Source of the DNA: Erythrobacter rubeus
Lineage (GTDB): Bacteria > Pseudomonadota > Alphaproteobacteria > Sphingomonadales > Sphingomonadaceae
Direction of reading: 5' to 3'
Length of the DNA stretch: 64,000 nt
NCBI RefSeq assembly: GCF_014705715.1
Contig: NZ_JACXLC010000001.1
Coordinates: forward strand, 1,656,457 to 1,720,456
Part shown: positions 1-7,950 of the stretch, piece after piece
Layout of the letters: every line of letters starts with the position of its first letter
Position numbering within the stretch: the first letter of the stretch is position 1
Notes under the pieces: generated by a model
What the model saw: the letters and a program-made list of their open reading frames with translations, nothing else
What the model was told of the DNA's origin: nothing
Database searches by the model: none
Made by a program: the position numbers and the translations under genes

Positions 1-465
1 GAGGCCGAATTGACGCTGTTGTTCGACCCCATTGGCGTGAACGGTTTGCGGCTGGATGCCGAGGTCGAATGGGCCGACAGCGAGGTTCTGGACCCGCTGC
101 TCGGCACGCCCCGCAGCCTATCGGACTTCGAATTCATCGAAGTGGATGTCGATTTGCGCAAGGACTTCATCGGCTCCCCATGGGCTGTTGGCGCATCATA
201 CAGCTTCGATGAAGATCGGCCGAGCGTGCGGCTGAACGAGATTTCGAGAGGAGTGGCAACCCGCGGGTTCGCGCGCGTTTTCGTGGAGCACAAGGACGTG
301 TTCGGCATGACGGCGCGGTTTCGGGTGGGCAATCTGCTGGACCAGAGAGACAATTTCGACCGCACGATCTTTATCGACCGCGTCGCAGGCCTTGTCGATT
401 TCCGCGAAGAGCGGCGACGGCGGTTCGGCACGATCTATTCGATCGATATCGAAGGGTCTTTCTGA
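1..465 (+). CDS. C-terminal end of a TonB-dependent receptor-like outer-membrane protein (partial)
   Basis: The frame is open from the first base, so the gene starts before the window and only its last 154 codons are seen. The segment alternates hydrophobic and polar residues as in beta-strands, contains a barrel-end style GNLLDQRDNFDR turn, and ends in a terminal Phe (IDIEGSF), the usual BAM recognition signature of outer-membrane barrels. Family assignment to TonB-dependent receptors is inferred from this end region; ligand unknown. A stop at 463-465 is followed by a 65-bp gap before the next gene on the same strand. Confidence 0.6.
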   Translation, partial: EAELTLLFDPIGVNGLRLDAEVEWADSEVLDPLLGTPRSLSDFEFIEVDVDLRKDFIGSPWAVGASYSFDEDRPSVRLNEISRGVATRGFARVFVEHKDVFGMTARFRVGNLLDQRDNFDRTIFIDRVAGLVDFREERRRRFGTIYSIDIEGSF

Positions 466-530
466 GCGCCCGGCTGGCGGTTGCACCGCGTCCCTCACCC
501 GCCTAATCGGTGCGCCGAGAGGATGACCCG

Positions 531-1421
531 ATGACCGATACCCGCAATGCGCTTCCCCGAATGCGATCATGGCTATTTGCGCCGGGCGACAGCGAAAGGA
601 AGATGGCGAAAGCGATCGCGAGCGAGGCCGATATCGCCCTGCTCGATCTGGAGGATTCGGTCACTCCCGAAAACAAGGCCGCAGCCAGGGAGGCTGTGGC
701 TAGCGCAATTGCGGGCGCGGAAGATCGGTCGCGGGTATGGGTGCGCGTCAACCCGCTCTCCGGCGACTGGACCGAGGGCGATCTCGATGCGGTGGTTCCT
801 GCAGGGCCAGGCGGCATTTTCCTGCCAAAGGCGGGGGGCGGCCACGATGTTGAACGGCTCGATGCCATGCTGACTGCGCGCGAAGTAGAGACAGGAATGG
901 ATGTCGGCGCGATCCGGGTCGCCGCGCTCGTGACCGAAACCGCAGCGGCGATGTTCACCACCGGCAGCTATGATGGCGCGCCCCGGCTCGTGGCGATGAG
1001 TTGGGGCGCGGAAGACCTCTCCAGCGAACTGGGCGCGCGCGAGCAGCGCGGTCCCGATGGCGAATACACTCATGTCTACGAAATGGCGCGGAGCCTGTGC
1101 CTGCTCGGCGCGGTCAAGGCCGGCGTTGCGCCGATTGAGACGGTGCAGCCCGAATTCCGCGACCTCGATGCCCTTTCGGCGCGGGCTAAAAGTGTGCGCG
1201 CGCAGGGGTTTCTCGGGATGCTCGCGATCCATCCAGCGCAGGTGGCGCCCATCAACGAGGCCTTCACGCCGAGCGCCGAGGAAATCGAGCACGCCCGCGC
1301 GGTGATCCAGGCATTCGCCGACAATCCGGGCGCAGGGACGGTATCGATGGACGGCAACATGCTCGACCGCCCTCACCTCGCGCTCGCTGAGCGGTTGCTC
1401 GCGGAGGCCGGCGAAGCGTAA
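531..1421 (+). CDS. HpcH/HpaI aldolase / citrate lyase beta-subunit-like (CitE-like) protein
   Basis: About 296 residues, the usual length for stand-alone CitE-like C-C lyases or thioesterases acting on acyl-CoA substrates. Family signatures are visible: RSWLFAPGDSERK near the N-terminus, the LLDLEDSV metal/substrate motif, and WGAEDLSSELG, followed near the C-terminus by GMLAIHPAQV. I chose the ATG at 531, preceded by GAGAGG, over an in-frame GTG 21 bases upstream. No citF/citD partners are nearby, so it is likely one of the free-standing enzymes of malyl-CoA or related acyl-CoA metabolism; the substrate cannot be read from the sequence. Confidence 0.85.
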   Translation: MTDTRNALPRMRSWLFAPGDSERKMAKAIASEADIALLDLEDSVTPENKAAAREAVASAIAGAEDRSRVWVRVNPLSGDWTEGDLDAVVPAGPGGIFLPKAGGGHDVERLDAMLTAREVETGMDVGAIRVAALVTETAAAMFTTGSYDGAPRLVAMSWGAEDLSSELGAREQRGPDGEYTHVYEMARSLCLLGAVKAGVAPIETVQPEFRDLDALSARAKSVRAQGFLGMLAIHPAQVAPINEAFTPSAEEIEHARAVIQAFADNPGAGTVSMDGNMLDRPHLALAERLLAEAGEA

Positions 1422-1492
1422 CGGGAACGTAGACTTTCCTACATGAACCTATATGGTTATATCTTGCGCAACTCAATCATCAGGAGCGCATT

Positions 1493-1906
1493 ATGGCCAT
1501 TCTCGAAACCCTGATCGGCCCCATCACTTCGATCATCGACAAGATCATCCCCGACAAGGAGGCCCGCGCGAAGGCCAAGCTTGAGCTCATAAAGCTCGAA
1601 GGCACTCAGGAAATGCGCATGATCGAGGCGCGTTTGCAGGCCATCGTTGCCGAAGCGCATTCGACGGACCCGTGGACGAGCCGCGCTCGGCCCAGCTTCC
1701 TTTACGTGATGTACGCTCTGATCCTGTGGGCTCTGCCGATGGGCATACTTGCGGCGTTCAATCCCGGTGCCGCGCGGGATATCGCCGCCGGAATGAACGC
1801 CTATCTCGCAGGGCTGCCCGAACCGCTCTACGCGCTCTTCGGCACCGGCTATCTCGGCTACACCGCTGCACGCCAGTGGGGTAAAGTCAAAGGAGTGGAT
1901 AAATAG
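1493..1906 (+). CDS. GTA/phage-type three-TM holin-like protein, stand-alone
   Basis: 137 residues. An N-terminal amphipathic region with the charged stretch DKIIPDKEARAKAKLELIKLE precedes DPWTSRARPSFLYVMYALILW, a pattern I recognise from the holin family of gene transfer agents (holin 3TM). One strong hydrophobic segment covers about residues 67-88 and a second about 105-120. An AGGAG ribosome site sits just before the ATG. In gene transfer agents and phages such proteins permeabilise the inner membrane for endolysin release. Here there is no endolysin or structural gene beside it, so its role is uncertain; it is 8 kb from the integrated element. Confidence 0.7.
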   Translation: MAILETLIGPITSIIDKIIPDKEARAKAKLELIKLEGTQEMRMIEARLQAIVAEAHSTDPWTSRARPSFLYVMYALILWALPMGILAAFNPGAARDIAAGMNAYLAGLPEPLYALFGTGYLGYTAARQWGKVKGVDK

Positions 1907-1959
1907 GCCAGTACGAAGACCTCATGTCGGACTCGTAGCTGCCCCCTAAGGTAGACGGG

Positions 1960-2343
1960 TTACGAGGCGAGAAATGCGTCGGCAGTCTGTCGCATATACG
2001 CAGGAACATCTCGCAATTCCGGTGCCACCTCACGCAGAGAAGTGGCACCGCTGGTGGGCATGAAGCGTTTCATGCGCCAGGTTCCAAAGGCCCTTTCGTC
2101 AATCGGCCTGCGATCAATTGTTTGGATGGATCGGTGGCGCGGATCATTCTCCAGCCGCTGGACAAGATCGTCGATGGAATCCTCGGGCCCCTCAATAACC
2201 TGAAAAAAACGTCCCGAGACGAATAGCAGGAACCCGGTGAGATCTGACTCGGCATTATTCTCAGCCGAGGTCTCGACGATCTTGAACACCTCACCCGCGC
2301 CGAGTTTGTCCGTCGCTTCGCTTTGATAGATCAGTCGAATCAT
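1960..2343 (-). CDS. BLUF-domain blue-light sensor protein
   Basis: 127 residues, a single BLUF domain with a short C-terminal tail and no effector domain. The flavin-site residues expected of BLUF are present: Tyr6 in the first strand (MIRLIYQS), Asn30 before DLTGFLLF, Gln48 in GRFFQVIEG, and the W-x-M element in TWRM. BLUF proteins bind FAD and change hydrogen bonding around Tyr/Gln in blue light, then act on a partner protein. The ATG at 2343 is chosen because the domain begins there; a longer frame upstream overlaps aroQ and has no family similarity. Divergent from aroQ with about 120 bp between. Confidence 0.88.
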   Translation of the reverse strand: MIRLIYQSEATDKLGAGEVFKIVETSAENNAESDLTGFLLFVSGRFFQVIEGPEDSIDDLVQRLENDPRHRSIQTIDRRPIDERAFGTWRMKRFMPTSGATSLREVAPELRDVPAYMRQTADAFLAS

Positions 2344-2466
2344 GCGACCGCGTTCGCACAATAAGGTTAAGAAATCGGGCCAACCGCGGCCCGAATGTGC
2401 GCGCGTGAAGCAGCCACTATGGGTTAAGGATGGCCCGAGCTGGTCAGACCCGCTATCCCTTGAGCC

Positions 2467-2907
2467 ATGACAAACACCGTCTACGTCCTCAACGGGCCAA
2501 ACCTCAATCTGCTCGGCCTGCGCGAGCCCGAGATTTACGGGCGGGTCACGCTCGACGAGATCGCAGGAATGCTCGAAGATCGCGCGCTCGAATTGGGTCT
2601 TGCGATCGACATGCGCCAGACCAACCACGAAGGAATGCTGGTCGATTGGCTACACGAGGCGCAGGCCGAGGGCGCCCGCGCGGTGCTGCTCAATGCCGCC
2701 GCCTACACCCACACCTCGATCGCCCTGCTCGACGCGATCAAGGCCATCACTACCCCAGTCATCGAAGTGCACCTGTCGGACCCGAAGGTCCGCGAAGACT
2801 TCCGGCACGCCAGCTATGTCGGCATGGCCGCGGCGAAAACCGTCGAGGGGCACGGGCCCGATTCCTATCGCATAGCCCTTGAAGCCGTGGCCTCCGGCGA
2901 GGTCTGA
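2467..2907 (+). CDS. aroQ: type II 3-dehydroquinate dehydratase
   Basis: 146 residues, typical for the dodecameric type II enzyme, which converts 3-dehydroquinate to 3-dehydroshikimate in the shikimate pathway. The signature NGPNLNLLGLREPEIYG carries Arg19 and catalytic Tyr24; Asn76 lies in LLNAAAYTH, and catalytic His102 in VIEVHLSDP. First gene of the aroQ-accB-accC cluster, an arrangement common in proteobacteria; 91 bp separates it from accB. Confidence 0.95.
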   Translation: MTNTVYVLNGPNLNLLGLREPEIYGRVTLDEIAGMLEDRALELGLAIDMRQTNHEGMLVDWLHEAQAEGARAVLLNAAAYTHTSIALLDAIKAITTPVIEVHLSDPKVREDFRHASYVGMAAAKTVEGHGPDSYRIALEAVASGEV

Positions 2908-2998
2908 TCCCCTTTGTATTGCGCGTTTTGCATCGATTGCCACTTGCCAGCCGCAATTGGCGTGAATAGTCACATCCGAAACGACACAAGGGGTATGC

Positions 2999-3502
2999 AT
3001 GGCTACGAGTAAGCCGGCGGCTGGTAAGAAATCCGGCATGAACATCGATGCAGCATTGGTCCGCGAGCTCGCCGAGCTCCTCAACGAGACCGGGCTTACC
3101 GAAATCGAAGTCGAGGATGACGACCGCAAGATCCGGGTATCGCGCGGCGGCGGGGTTGCGGTTCCGATGATGGCTGCTGCTCCCTCGCCCGCTCCAGTTG
3201 CTGCTCCCGCGCCCGCCGCGGCTGCGCCGACGCCTGCTCCGGCAGAGGCCCCCTCTGGTGAAGACCATGCGGACGCGCTCAAATCGCCCATGGTCGGCAC
3301 CGTATATCTCGCCCCGGAACCGGGAGCTGCCAATTTCGTGAAGGTCGGGGACAAGGTTGCCGAGGGCGACACCATCCTGATCGTCGAGGCGATGAAGGTT
3401 ATGAACCCGATCACCGCCGATCGTTCCGGAACGGTAAAGGCTATGCTGGTCGACAATGCGCAGCCGGTCGAATTCGACCAGCCGCTCGTCGTCATCGGTT
3501 AA
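2999..3502 (+). CDS. accB: acetyl-CoA carboxylase biotin carboxyl carrier protein
   Basis: 167 residues. An N-terminal helical region ([14 protein letters not shown]) is followed by an Ala/Pro-rich flexible linker at about residues 57-86 and a C-terminal biotinyl domain. The biotin-accepting Lys133 lies in the canonical EAMKVMN. The carrier shuttles carboxybiotin between biotin carboxylase and carboxyltransferase for malonyl-CoA synthesis. Only 6 bp separates it from accC, so the two are co-transcribed. Confidence 0.96.
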   Translation: MATSKPAAGKKSGMNIDAALVRELAELLNETGLTEIEVEDDDRKIRVSRGGGVAVPMMAAAPSPAPVAAPAPAAAAPTPAPAEAPSGEDHADALKSPMVGTVYLAPEPGAANFVKVGDKVAEGDTILIVEAMKVMNPITADRSGTVKAMLVDNAQPVEFDQPLVVIG

Positions 3503-3508
3503 GCCGCC

Positions 3509-4858
3509 ATGAGCATTTCCCGCATCCTGATCGCCAATCGCGGCGAAATCGCGCTGCGCATCCACCGCGCGGCGCACGAAATGGGTATCGAGACAGTCGC
3601 GGTGCACTCCACCGCCGATGCCGATGCCATGCATGTGCGGCTGGCTGACCATGCGGTGTGCATCGGCCCGCCGTCTGCGACCGATAGCTATCTCAACCAC
3701 GCCGCGATCATTTCCGCCGCCGAAGTCTCAGGCGCAGATGCGATCCATCCCGGCTACGGTTTCCTGTCCGAAAACGCCAAATTCGCGGAAATCGTCGAGG
3801 CGCACAACATCGCCTGGATCGGGCCGAAGCCCGAGCATATCAGAACCATGGGCGATAAGGTCGAGGCGAAACGGACCGCTGGCGCGCTCGGCATTCCGCT
3901 GGTGCCCGGTTCCGACGGCGCAGTCTCCGACCCCGAAGAAGCCAAGAAAATCGCGGCCGACATTGGATATCCCGTGATCATCAAGGCCGCATCCGGCGGC
4001 GGCGGGCGCGGTATGAAAGTCTGCGAGAGCGAGGACAAGCTCGCCAGCCTCATGCAGGCCGCCGGAAACGAAGCCAAATCCGCATTCGGCGACGCGACCG
4101 TTTACATCGAGAAATATCTCGGCAATCCGCGCCACATCGAATTCCAGGTTTTCGGCGACGGCAAGGGCAATGCGATCCATCTGGGCGAGCGTGACTGCTC
4201 GCTGCAGCGCCGCCACCAGAAGGTTCTCGAAGAGGCGCCCTCACCCATCATCTCTGATGAAGAGCGCGAGCGCATGGGCGACGTGTGCGCGCAGGCCATG
4301 CGCGATATGGGTTACCGCGGTGCTGGCACGATCGAGTTCCTTTGGGAGAACGGCGAGTTCTACTTCATCGAGATGAACACGCGCCTGCAGGTCGAACACC
4401 CGGTCACCGAAGCGATCACCGGGGTCGATCTTGTGCGCGAGCAGATCCGCATCGCGGATGGCAAGCCGCTGTCGGTTGCGCAGGACGAACTGGAGTTCCG
4501 CGGCCACGCGATCGAATGCCGGATCAATGCCGAGGATCCGTTCACCTTCGCCCCGTCACCCGGCGAAGTGACGTACTACCACGCCGCAGGCGGCCTGCAT
4601 GTGCGCGTCGATTCAGGGCTTTATGCCGGGTACCGCATCCCGCCCTATTACGACTCCATGATCGCCAAGCTGATCGTTTACGGCCGCACCCGCGAAGGCT
4701 GCATCATGCGCCTGCGCCGCGCGCTTGAGGAAATGGTCGTCGAAGGCGTGAAAACGAACATTCCGCTCCACCAGGAATTGCTGCGGCAAAAGGATGTCCT
4801 GCACGGCGATTATTCGATCAAGTGGCTCGAGGAATGGCTGGAGCAACGCGAGGGGTGA
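3509..4858 (+). CDS. accC: acetyl-CoA carboxylase biotin carboxylase subunit
   Basis: 449 residues, full length. The N-terminal [13 protein letters not shown] motif, the ATP-grasp lid with Lys159 and the glycine-rich loop SGGGGRGMK (162-170), [15 protein letters not shown], and the active-site [14 protein letters not shown] are all present. It carboxylates the biotin on AccB using ATP and bicarbonate, the first half-reaction of fatty-acid synthesis. Third gene of the aroQ-accB-accC run. Confidence 0.97.
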   Translation: MSISRILIANRGEIALRIHRAAHEMGIETVAVHSTADADAMHVRLADHAVCIGPPSATDSYLNHAAIISAAEVSGADAIHPGYGFLSENAKFAEIVEAHNIAWIGPKPEHIRTMGDKVEAKRTAGALGIPLVPGSDGAVSDPEEAKKIAADIGYPVIIKAASGGGGRGMKVCESEDKLASLMQAAGNEAKSAFGDATVYIEKYLGNPRHIEFQVFGDGKGNAIHLGERDCSLQRRHQKVLEEAPSPIISDEERERMGDVCAQAMRDMGYRGAGTIEFLWENGEFYFIEMNTRLQVEHPVTEAITGVDLVREQIRIADGKPLSVAQDELEFRGHAIECRINAEDPFTFAPSPGEVTYYHAAGGLHVRVDSGLYAGYRIPPYYDSMIAKLIVYGRTREGCIMRLRRALEEMVVEGVKTNIPLHQELLRQKDVLHGDYSIKWLEEWLEQREG

Positions 4859-4956
4859 ACCGTTCCGGTTCGTCCCGAGATATGCCGGCATAGTAAGGCA
4901 GGCCCGCCCTTGCCGCAGCTTTGGGCACAAACGGAGCTTGTGGTAGTTGAGAGCGG

Positions 4957-6387
4957 ATGAAGCACGAATCCGTTCTGGACGCCGGGGGCAGCGAAACCGC
5001 GGCTGAGACGTCAGCTGCCGCACCGGACGTGGCGCCTGACGCAGCCGCCATAGGGTTCCCGCGCGGTGAGAACTCATCCGATCGCAAAACCCAGATCGTC
5101 GTCGTCGGTGGGGGCGCGGGCGGGCTTGAGCTCGTGCGTAAGCTCGGCGCGAAATTCGGGCGCAAACATCACGACATCATTCTCGTCGACAAGAACCTCA
5201 GTCACATCTGGAAACCGCTTCTGCATGAGGTTGCGGCGGGATCGCTCGATGCCAATCTCGATGAGGTTGGATATCGCGGGCACTGCTACCGCTGGGGATA
5301 CCGGTTTTTCCAGGGGAGCCTGGATGGGATCGACCGCGCGACGCGCACGATCAGCCTTGCTCCCATGTACGATGCCGACGGAAAGGAAGTGATCGCGGGC
5401 CACACGATCCGCTACGATTACCTTGTGCTCGCGGTGGGATCGATTTCGAACGATTTCGGTGTGCCGGGGGTCAAGGACCACTGCATCTATCTCGATTCGC
5501 GCGATCAGGCCGACCGGTTTCGGACCCGCTTGCTCAACCACTGCCTGCGCGTGAGCCGCGCGATGATGGCCAATCCCGACGCCAACGAGCAGGTGAAGAT
5601 TGCCATCGTCGGCGCTGGTGCGACCGGAGTTGAACTGGCCGCGGAACTCTACAACGCGGCGGGTGCGCTGCGGCATTACGGGCTCGAGGTTTTCGATGAG
5701 AGCCGTTTGAATGTGACGCTACTGGAGGCGGGAGGACGAATTCTGCCTGCCCTGCCCGAGCGGCTATCGGATGCGGCGCGGCACGAGCTCACCGAACTGG
5801 GCGTGTCGGTAAAGGTCGATACGCAGGTCATCGAGGCGCGGCCTCGTACTCTCCTCACCAGCTCGGGCGAACAGATCGATGCCGACCTGATCGTATGGGC
5901 CGCCGGGGTCAAAGGCGCTGAATTTCTCAGCGAGCTTGGCCTTGAAACGAACCCGCGCAACCAGATCAAGGTGCGCGAGACGATGCAGACCGTCACCGAT
6001 GACCGCATTTTCGCGCTCGGTGACTGCGCGTCCTACATTCCCGAAGGTGCGGATGCCCCGATCCCTCCGCGCGCGCAGGCGGCGCACCAGATGGCGAATA
6101 CCGTGTTCGACAACATCGTTCGCTCGCTGAAGGGCAAAAAGCTCAAGACCTTTGTCTATCAGGACAAGGGATCGCTGATCTCGCTCAGCCGCTTTTCGAC
6201 TGTCGGAAGCCTGATGGGAAATCTGGTCGGCGGCAGCCTCGCGGTCGAGGGCCGCATGGCGCGGTTCATCTATACCTCGCTTTACCGGCTCCATCTGCTC
6301 GGCATTCACGGCTGGGTGAAGGGGCTGTTCCTGATGATGATCGGGCGGGTGAACCGGATCGTGAGGCCCAAGCTGAAACTGCATTAG
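4957..6387 (+). CDS. ndh: type II NADH:quinone oxidoreductase (NDH-2) family flavoprotein
   Basis: 476 residues. FAD-binding GGGAGG (51-56) follows a beta-strand, a second NAD(P)H-binding IVGAGATGVELAAEL lies near residue 215, and the FAD-phosphate motif GDCASY is near 350. The C-terminal 60 residues are hydrophobic/amphipathic (LLGIHGWVKGLFLMMIG), as in NDH-2 membrane anchoring. NDH-2 oxidises NADH to reduce ubiquinone without proton pumping. The first 45 residues are a poorly conserved Ala/Glu-rich extension, so the true start could be somewhat downstream. Monocistronic as far as seen. Confidence 0.88.
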   Translation: MKHESVLDAGGSETAAETSAAAPDVAPDAAAIGFPRGENSSDRKTQIVVVGGGAGGLELVRKLGAKFGRKHHDIILVDKNLSHIWKPLLHEVAAGSLDANLDEVGYRGHCYRWGYRFFQGSLDGIDRATRTISLAPMYDADGKEVIAGHTIRYDYLVLAVGSISNDFGVPGVKDHCIYLDSRDQADRFRTRLLNHCLRVSRAMMANPDANEQVKIAIVGAGATGVELAAELYNAAGALRHYGLEVFDESRLNVTLLEAGGRILPALPERLSDAARHELTELGVSVKVDTQVIEARPRTLLTSSGEQIDADLIVWAAGVKGAEFLSELGLETNPRNQIKVRETMQTVTDDRIFALGDCASYIPEGADAPIPPRAQAAHQMANTVFDNIVRSLKGKKLKTFVYQDKGSLISLSRFSTVGSLMGNLVGGSLAVEGRMARFIYTSLYRLHLLGIHGWVKGLFLMMIGRVNRIVRPKLKLH

Positions 6388-6393
6388 CGCCGG

Positions 6394-6783
6394 TTAGAAG
6401 TCGATTTTCACCCGCACTTCACCGCCCTGCGCAGAAAATCCGCCCACGCCCGTTTGAGTGCCGTTCAATTCCGCACTCGCATTGTCTGACAGTTGCCACT
6501 TCGCGCGGGGAACAGCGGAACCCTCGATCACTTCGTCGGCGGTGGGGCCGTAATCCGCTCCGAGGCGCGCGGAAAGCTCGGTTTCGCCGCAGACCACGAT
6601 CTCGGGGTTGAAAGGATCGGGCTCCGGCTCTTCTTCGGCGCACTGTTTGGGCGGAGGGGCGAGCGAAATTAGATCGATCGCGATCGATCCATCGGCGCGC
6701 GTTTCTGTGGGCAGGTGCGGTTCGACAGCTTCAACCTGTTCATGCGGGGACACGGGTGGCGGAGGCGGTTCATCGATCATCAT
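6394..6783 (-). CDS. hypothetical protein, proline/glutamate-rich
   Basis: 129 residues with no recognised domain. An N-terminal PPPPP run is followed by an acidic region; a PFNPEIVVCGETE segment resembles the IVVCG patches common in secreted sphingomonad proteins; it ends with VRVKIDF, a beta-strand-like terminus. No signal peptide is visible with either tandem ATG. It starts 13 bp after the stop of the GFA-family gene, preceded by GAGGAACG, so it is probably the third gene of that operon. Function unknown. Confidence 0.6.
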   Translation of the reverse strand: MMIDEPPPPPVSPHEQVEAVEPHLPTETRADGSIAIDLISLAPPPKQCAEEEPEPDPFNPEIVVCGETELSARLGADYGPTADEVIEGSAVPRAKWQLSDNASAELNGTQTGVGGFSAQGGEVRVKIDF

Positions 6784-6796
6784 CCGCCAGCGTTCC

Positions 6797-7243
6797 TCAT
6801 TCGAAACTGAAGCCGGCGGCTTTTGCCTCGGCGATGATTTCTGCGCCGGTCTTCATCGGGCTATCTTGAACGAGGTCGTACCAATCCGGTTTTTCATCGA
6901 CGAAAATCTGGTGCTTGATCCCCAGCCCCTTGGGCAGGTCGAACATTCCGGCGAGGAAAGTCCGATTGCCGGTCGGCAGGAAACGAAACCAGAGGTTCGA
7001 TCCGCATTTGCTGCAGAAGGCACGCTCGGCCCAGTCGCTGGACTTGTAGACCGACACGAGTTCTTCGCCCTTCACGGTCGCACCGTCAGCCTCGATCCCT
7101 GCATACATCGAGCCGCCCCAGCGCTGGCACATCTCGCAATGGCAGATATCGACCTCGGGGTGTGCATCGGCGAGTGTGATCGTCACGCCCCCGCACAGGC
7201 ACCGGCCATTGATCGGCTGAGCGATGCGATCCGCATTGCTCAT
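6797..7243 (-). CDS. GFA (glutathione-dependent formaldehyde-activating-like / CENP-V) family zinc protein
   Basis: 148 residues. The zinc-ligand cysteines of the GFA fold are visible: GRCLCGGV, ICHCEMCQRWGG, and AFCSKCGSNLWFR. The family includes the S-hydroxymethylglutathione-forming protein and many uncharacterised members, so the name does not prove a formaldehyde role. Its ATG at 7243 overlaps the TGA of the Lrp-type gene (ATGA), showing translational coupling; a longer frame upstream lies inside that gene and is rejected. Confidence 0.88.
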   Translation of the reverse strand: MSNADRIAQPINGRCLCGGVTITLADAHPEVDICHCEMCQRWGGSMYAGIEADGATVKGEELVSVYKSSDWAERAFCSKCGSNLWFRFLPTGNRTFLAGMFDLPKGLGIKHQIFVDEKPDWYDLVQDSPMKTGAEIIAEAKAAGFSFE

Positions 7244-7701
7244 AGAGGGACGCCGGGGACCTGTTTGGAGGTCCGGATGGTCAGCGAAGTCTTTACGCTT
7301 TCCACATTGGGCGCGGGCGTGAGCTTGCCAGTCAGGAATTCCTGAAAGCTCTGAAGGTCCTGGCTGACGATCTTCAGGATGAAGTCGATCTCTCCGTTCA
7401 GCATATGGCACTCACGCACCTCGGGCAGTCCGGCCATGTGATCCTCGAACTCGCGCAAGGCACTTTCGGCTTGGCTCTTGAGGCTGACCATCGCGAATAC
7501 GGTGATCGCGAAGCCAAGTTTCGAAGGATCGAGATCGGCGTGGTAGCCGCGAATGACACCGTCTTCCTCCAGTCCCCGGACCCGGCGAAGGCATGGCGGC
7601 GCGGTCAATCCGACGCGCTGCGCAAGTTCGACGTTGGTAACTCGCCCTTCGGCCTGCAATTCTGCCAGCAGGCGCTTGTCGATCTCGTCTAGATTGGCCA
7701 T
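7240..7701 (-). CDS. Lrp/AsnC-family transcriptional regulator
   Basis: 153 residues: an N-terminal winged helix-turn-helix (LDEIDKRLLAELQAEGRVTNVELAQRVGLTAPPCLRRVRGLEEDGVI) and a C-terminal RAM ligand-binding domain (from about residue 65, ending with TSLTIRTSKQVPG). Lrp-type regulators respond to amino acids. It heads a three-gene leftward operon with the GFA-family protein and a hypothetical protein, and may autoregulate from the roughly 250-bp region between it and the divergent kinase-like gene. Confidence 0.92.
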   Translation of the reverse strand: MANLDEIDKRLLAELQAEGRVTNVELAQRVGLTAPPCLRRVRGLEEDGVIRGYHADLDPSKLGFAITVFAMVSLKSQAESALREFEDHMAGLPEVRECHMLNGEIDFILKIVSQDLQSFQEFLTGKLTPAPNVESVKTSLTIRTSKQVPGVPL

Positions 7702-7950
7702 TGGTGGGCATCTCCCCAAAGCGTACAGGGCGGCGATCGCTCGCACACCATTTTGTTTTTGACCCCAAAGCGTAAGAACATGCCCGCGAGGATGCGCACA
7801 ACGCTAATATTATTAGGTTTGCCAGCAATTGTCCCGCTTTGCAACGCACAGTCACTGTTCGCCCGTAACATATGCCGCATGGTGTAGGGCCGATGATGGA
7901 ATCGGTGCGCTCGGAGCATGGAGCGCGCCCTGAATACAGCTGGAGCCTCG

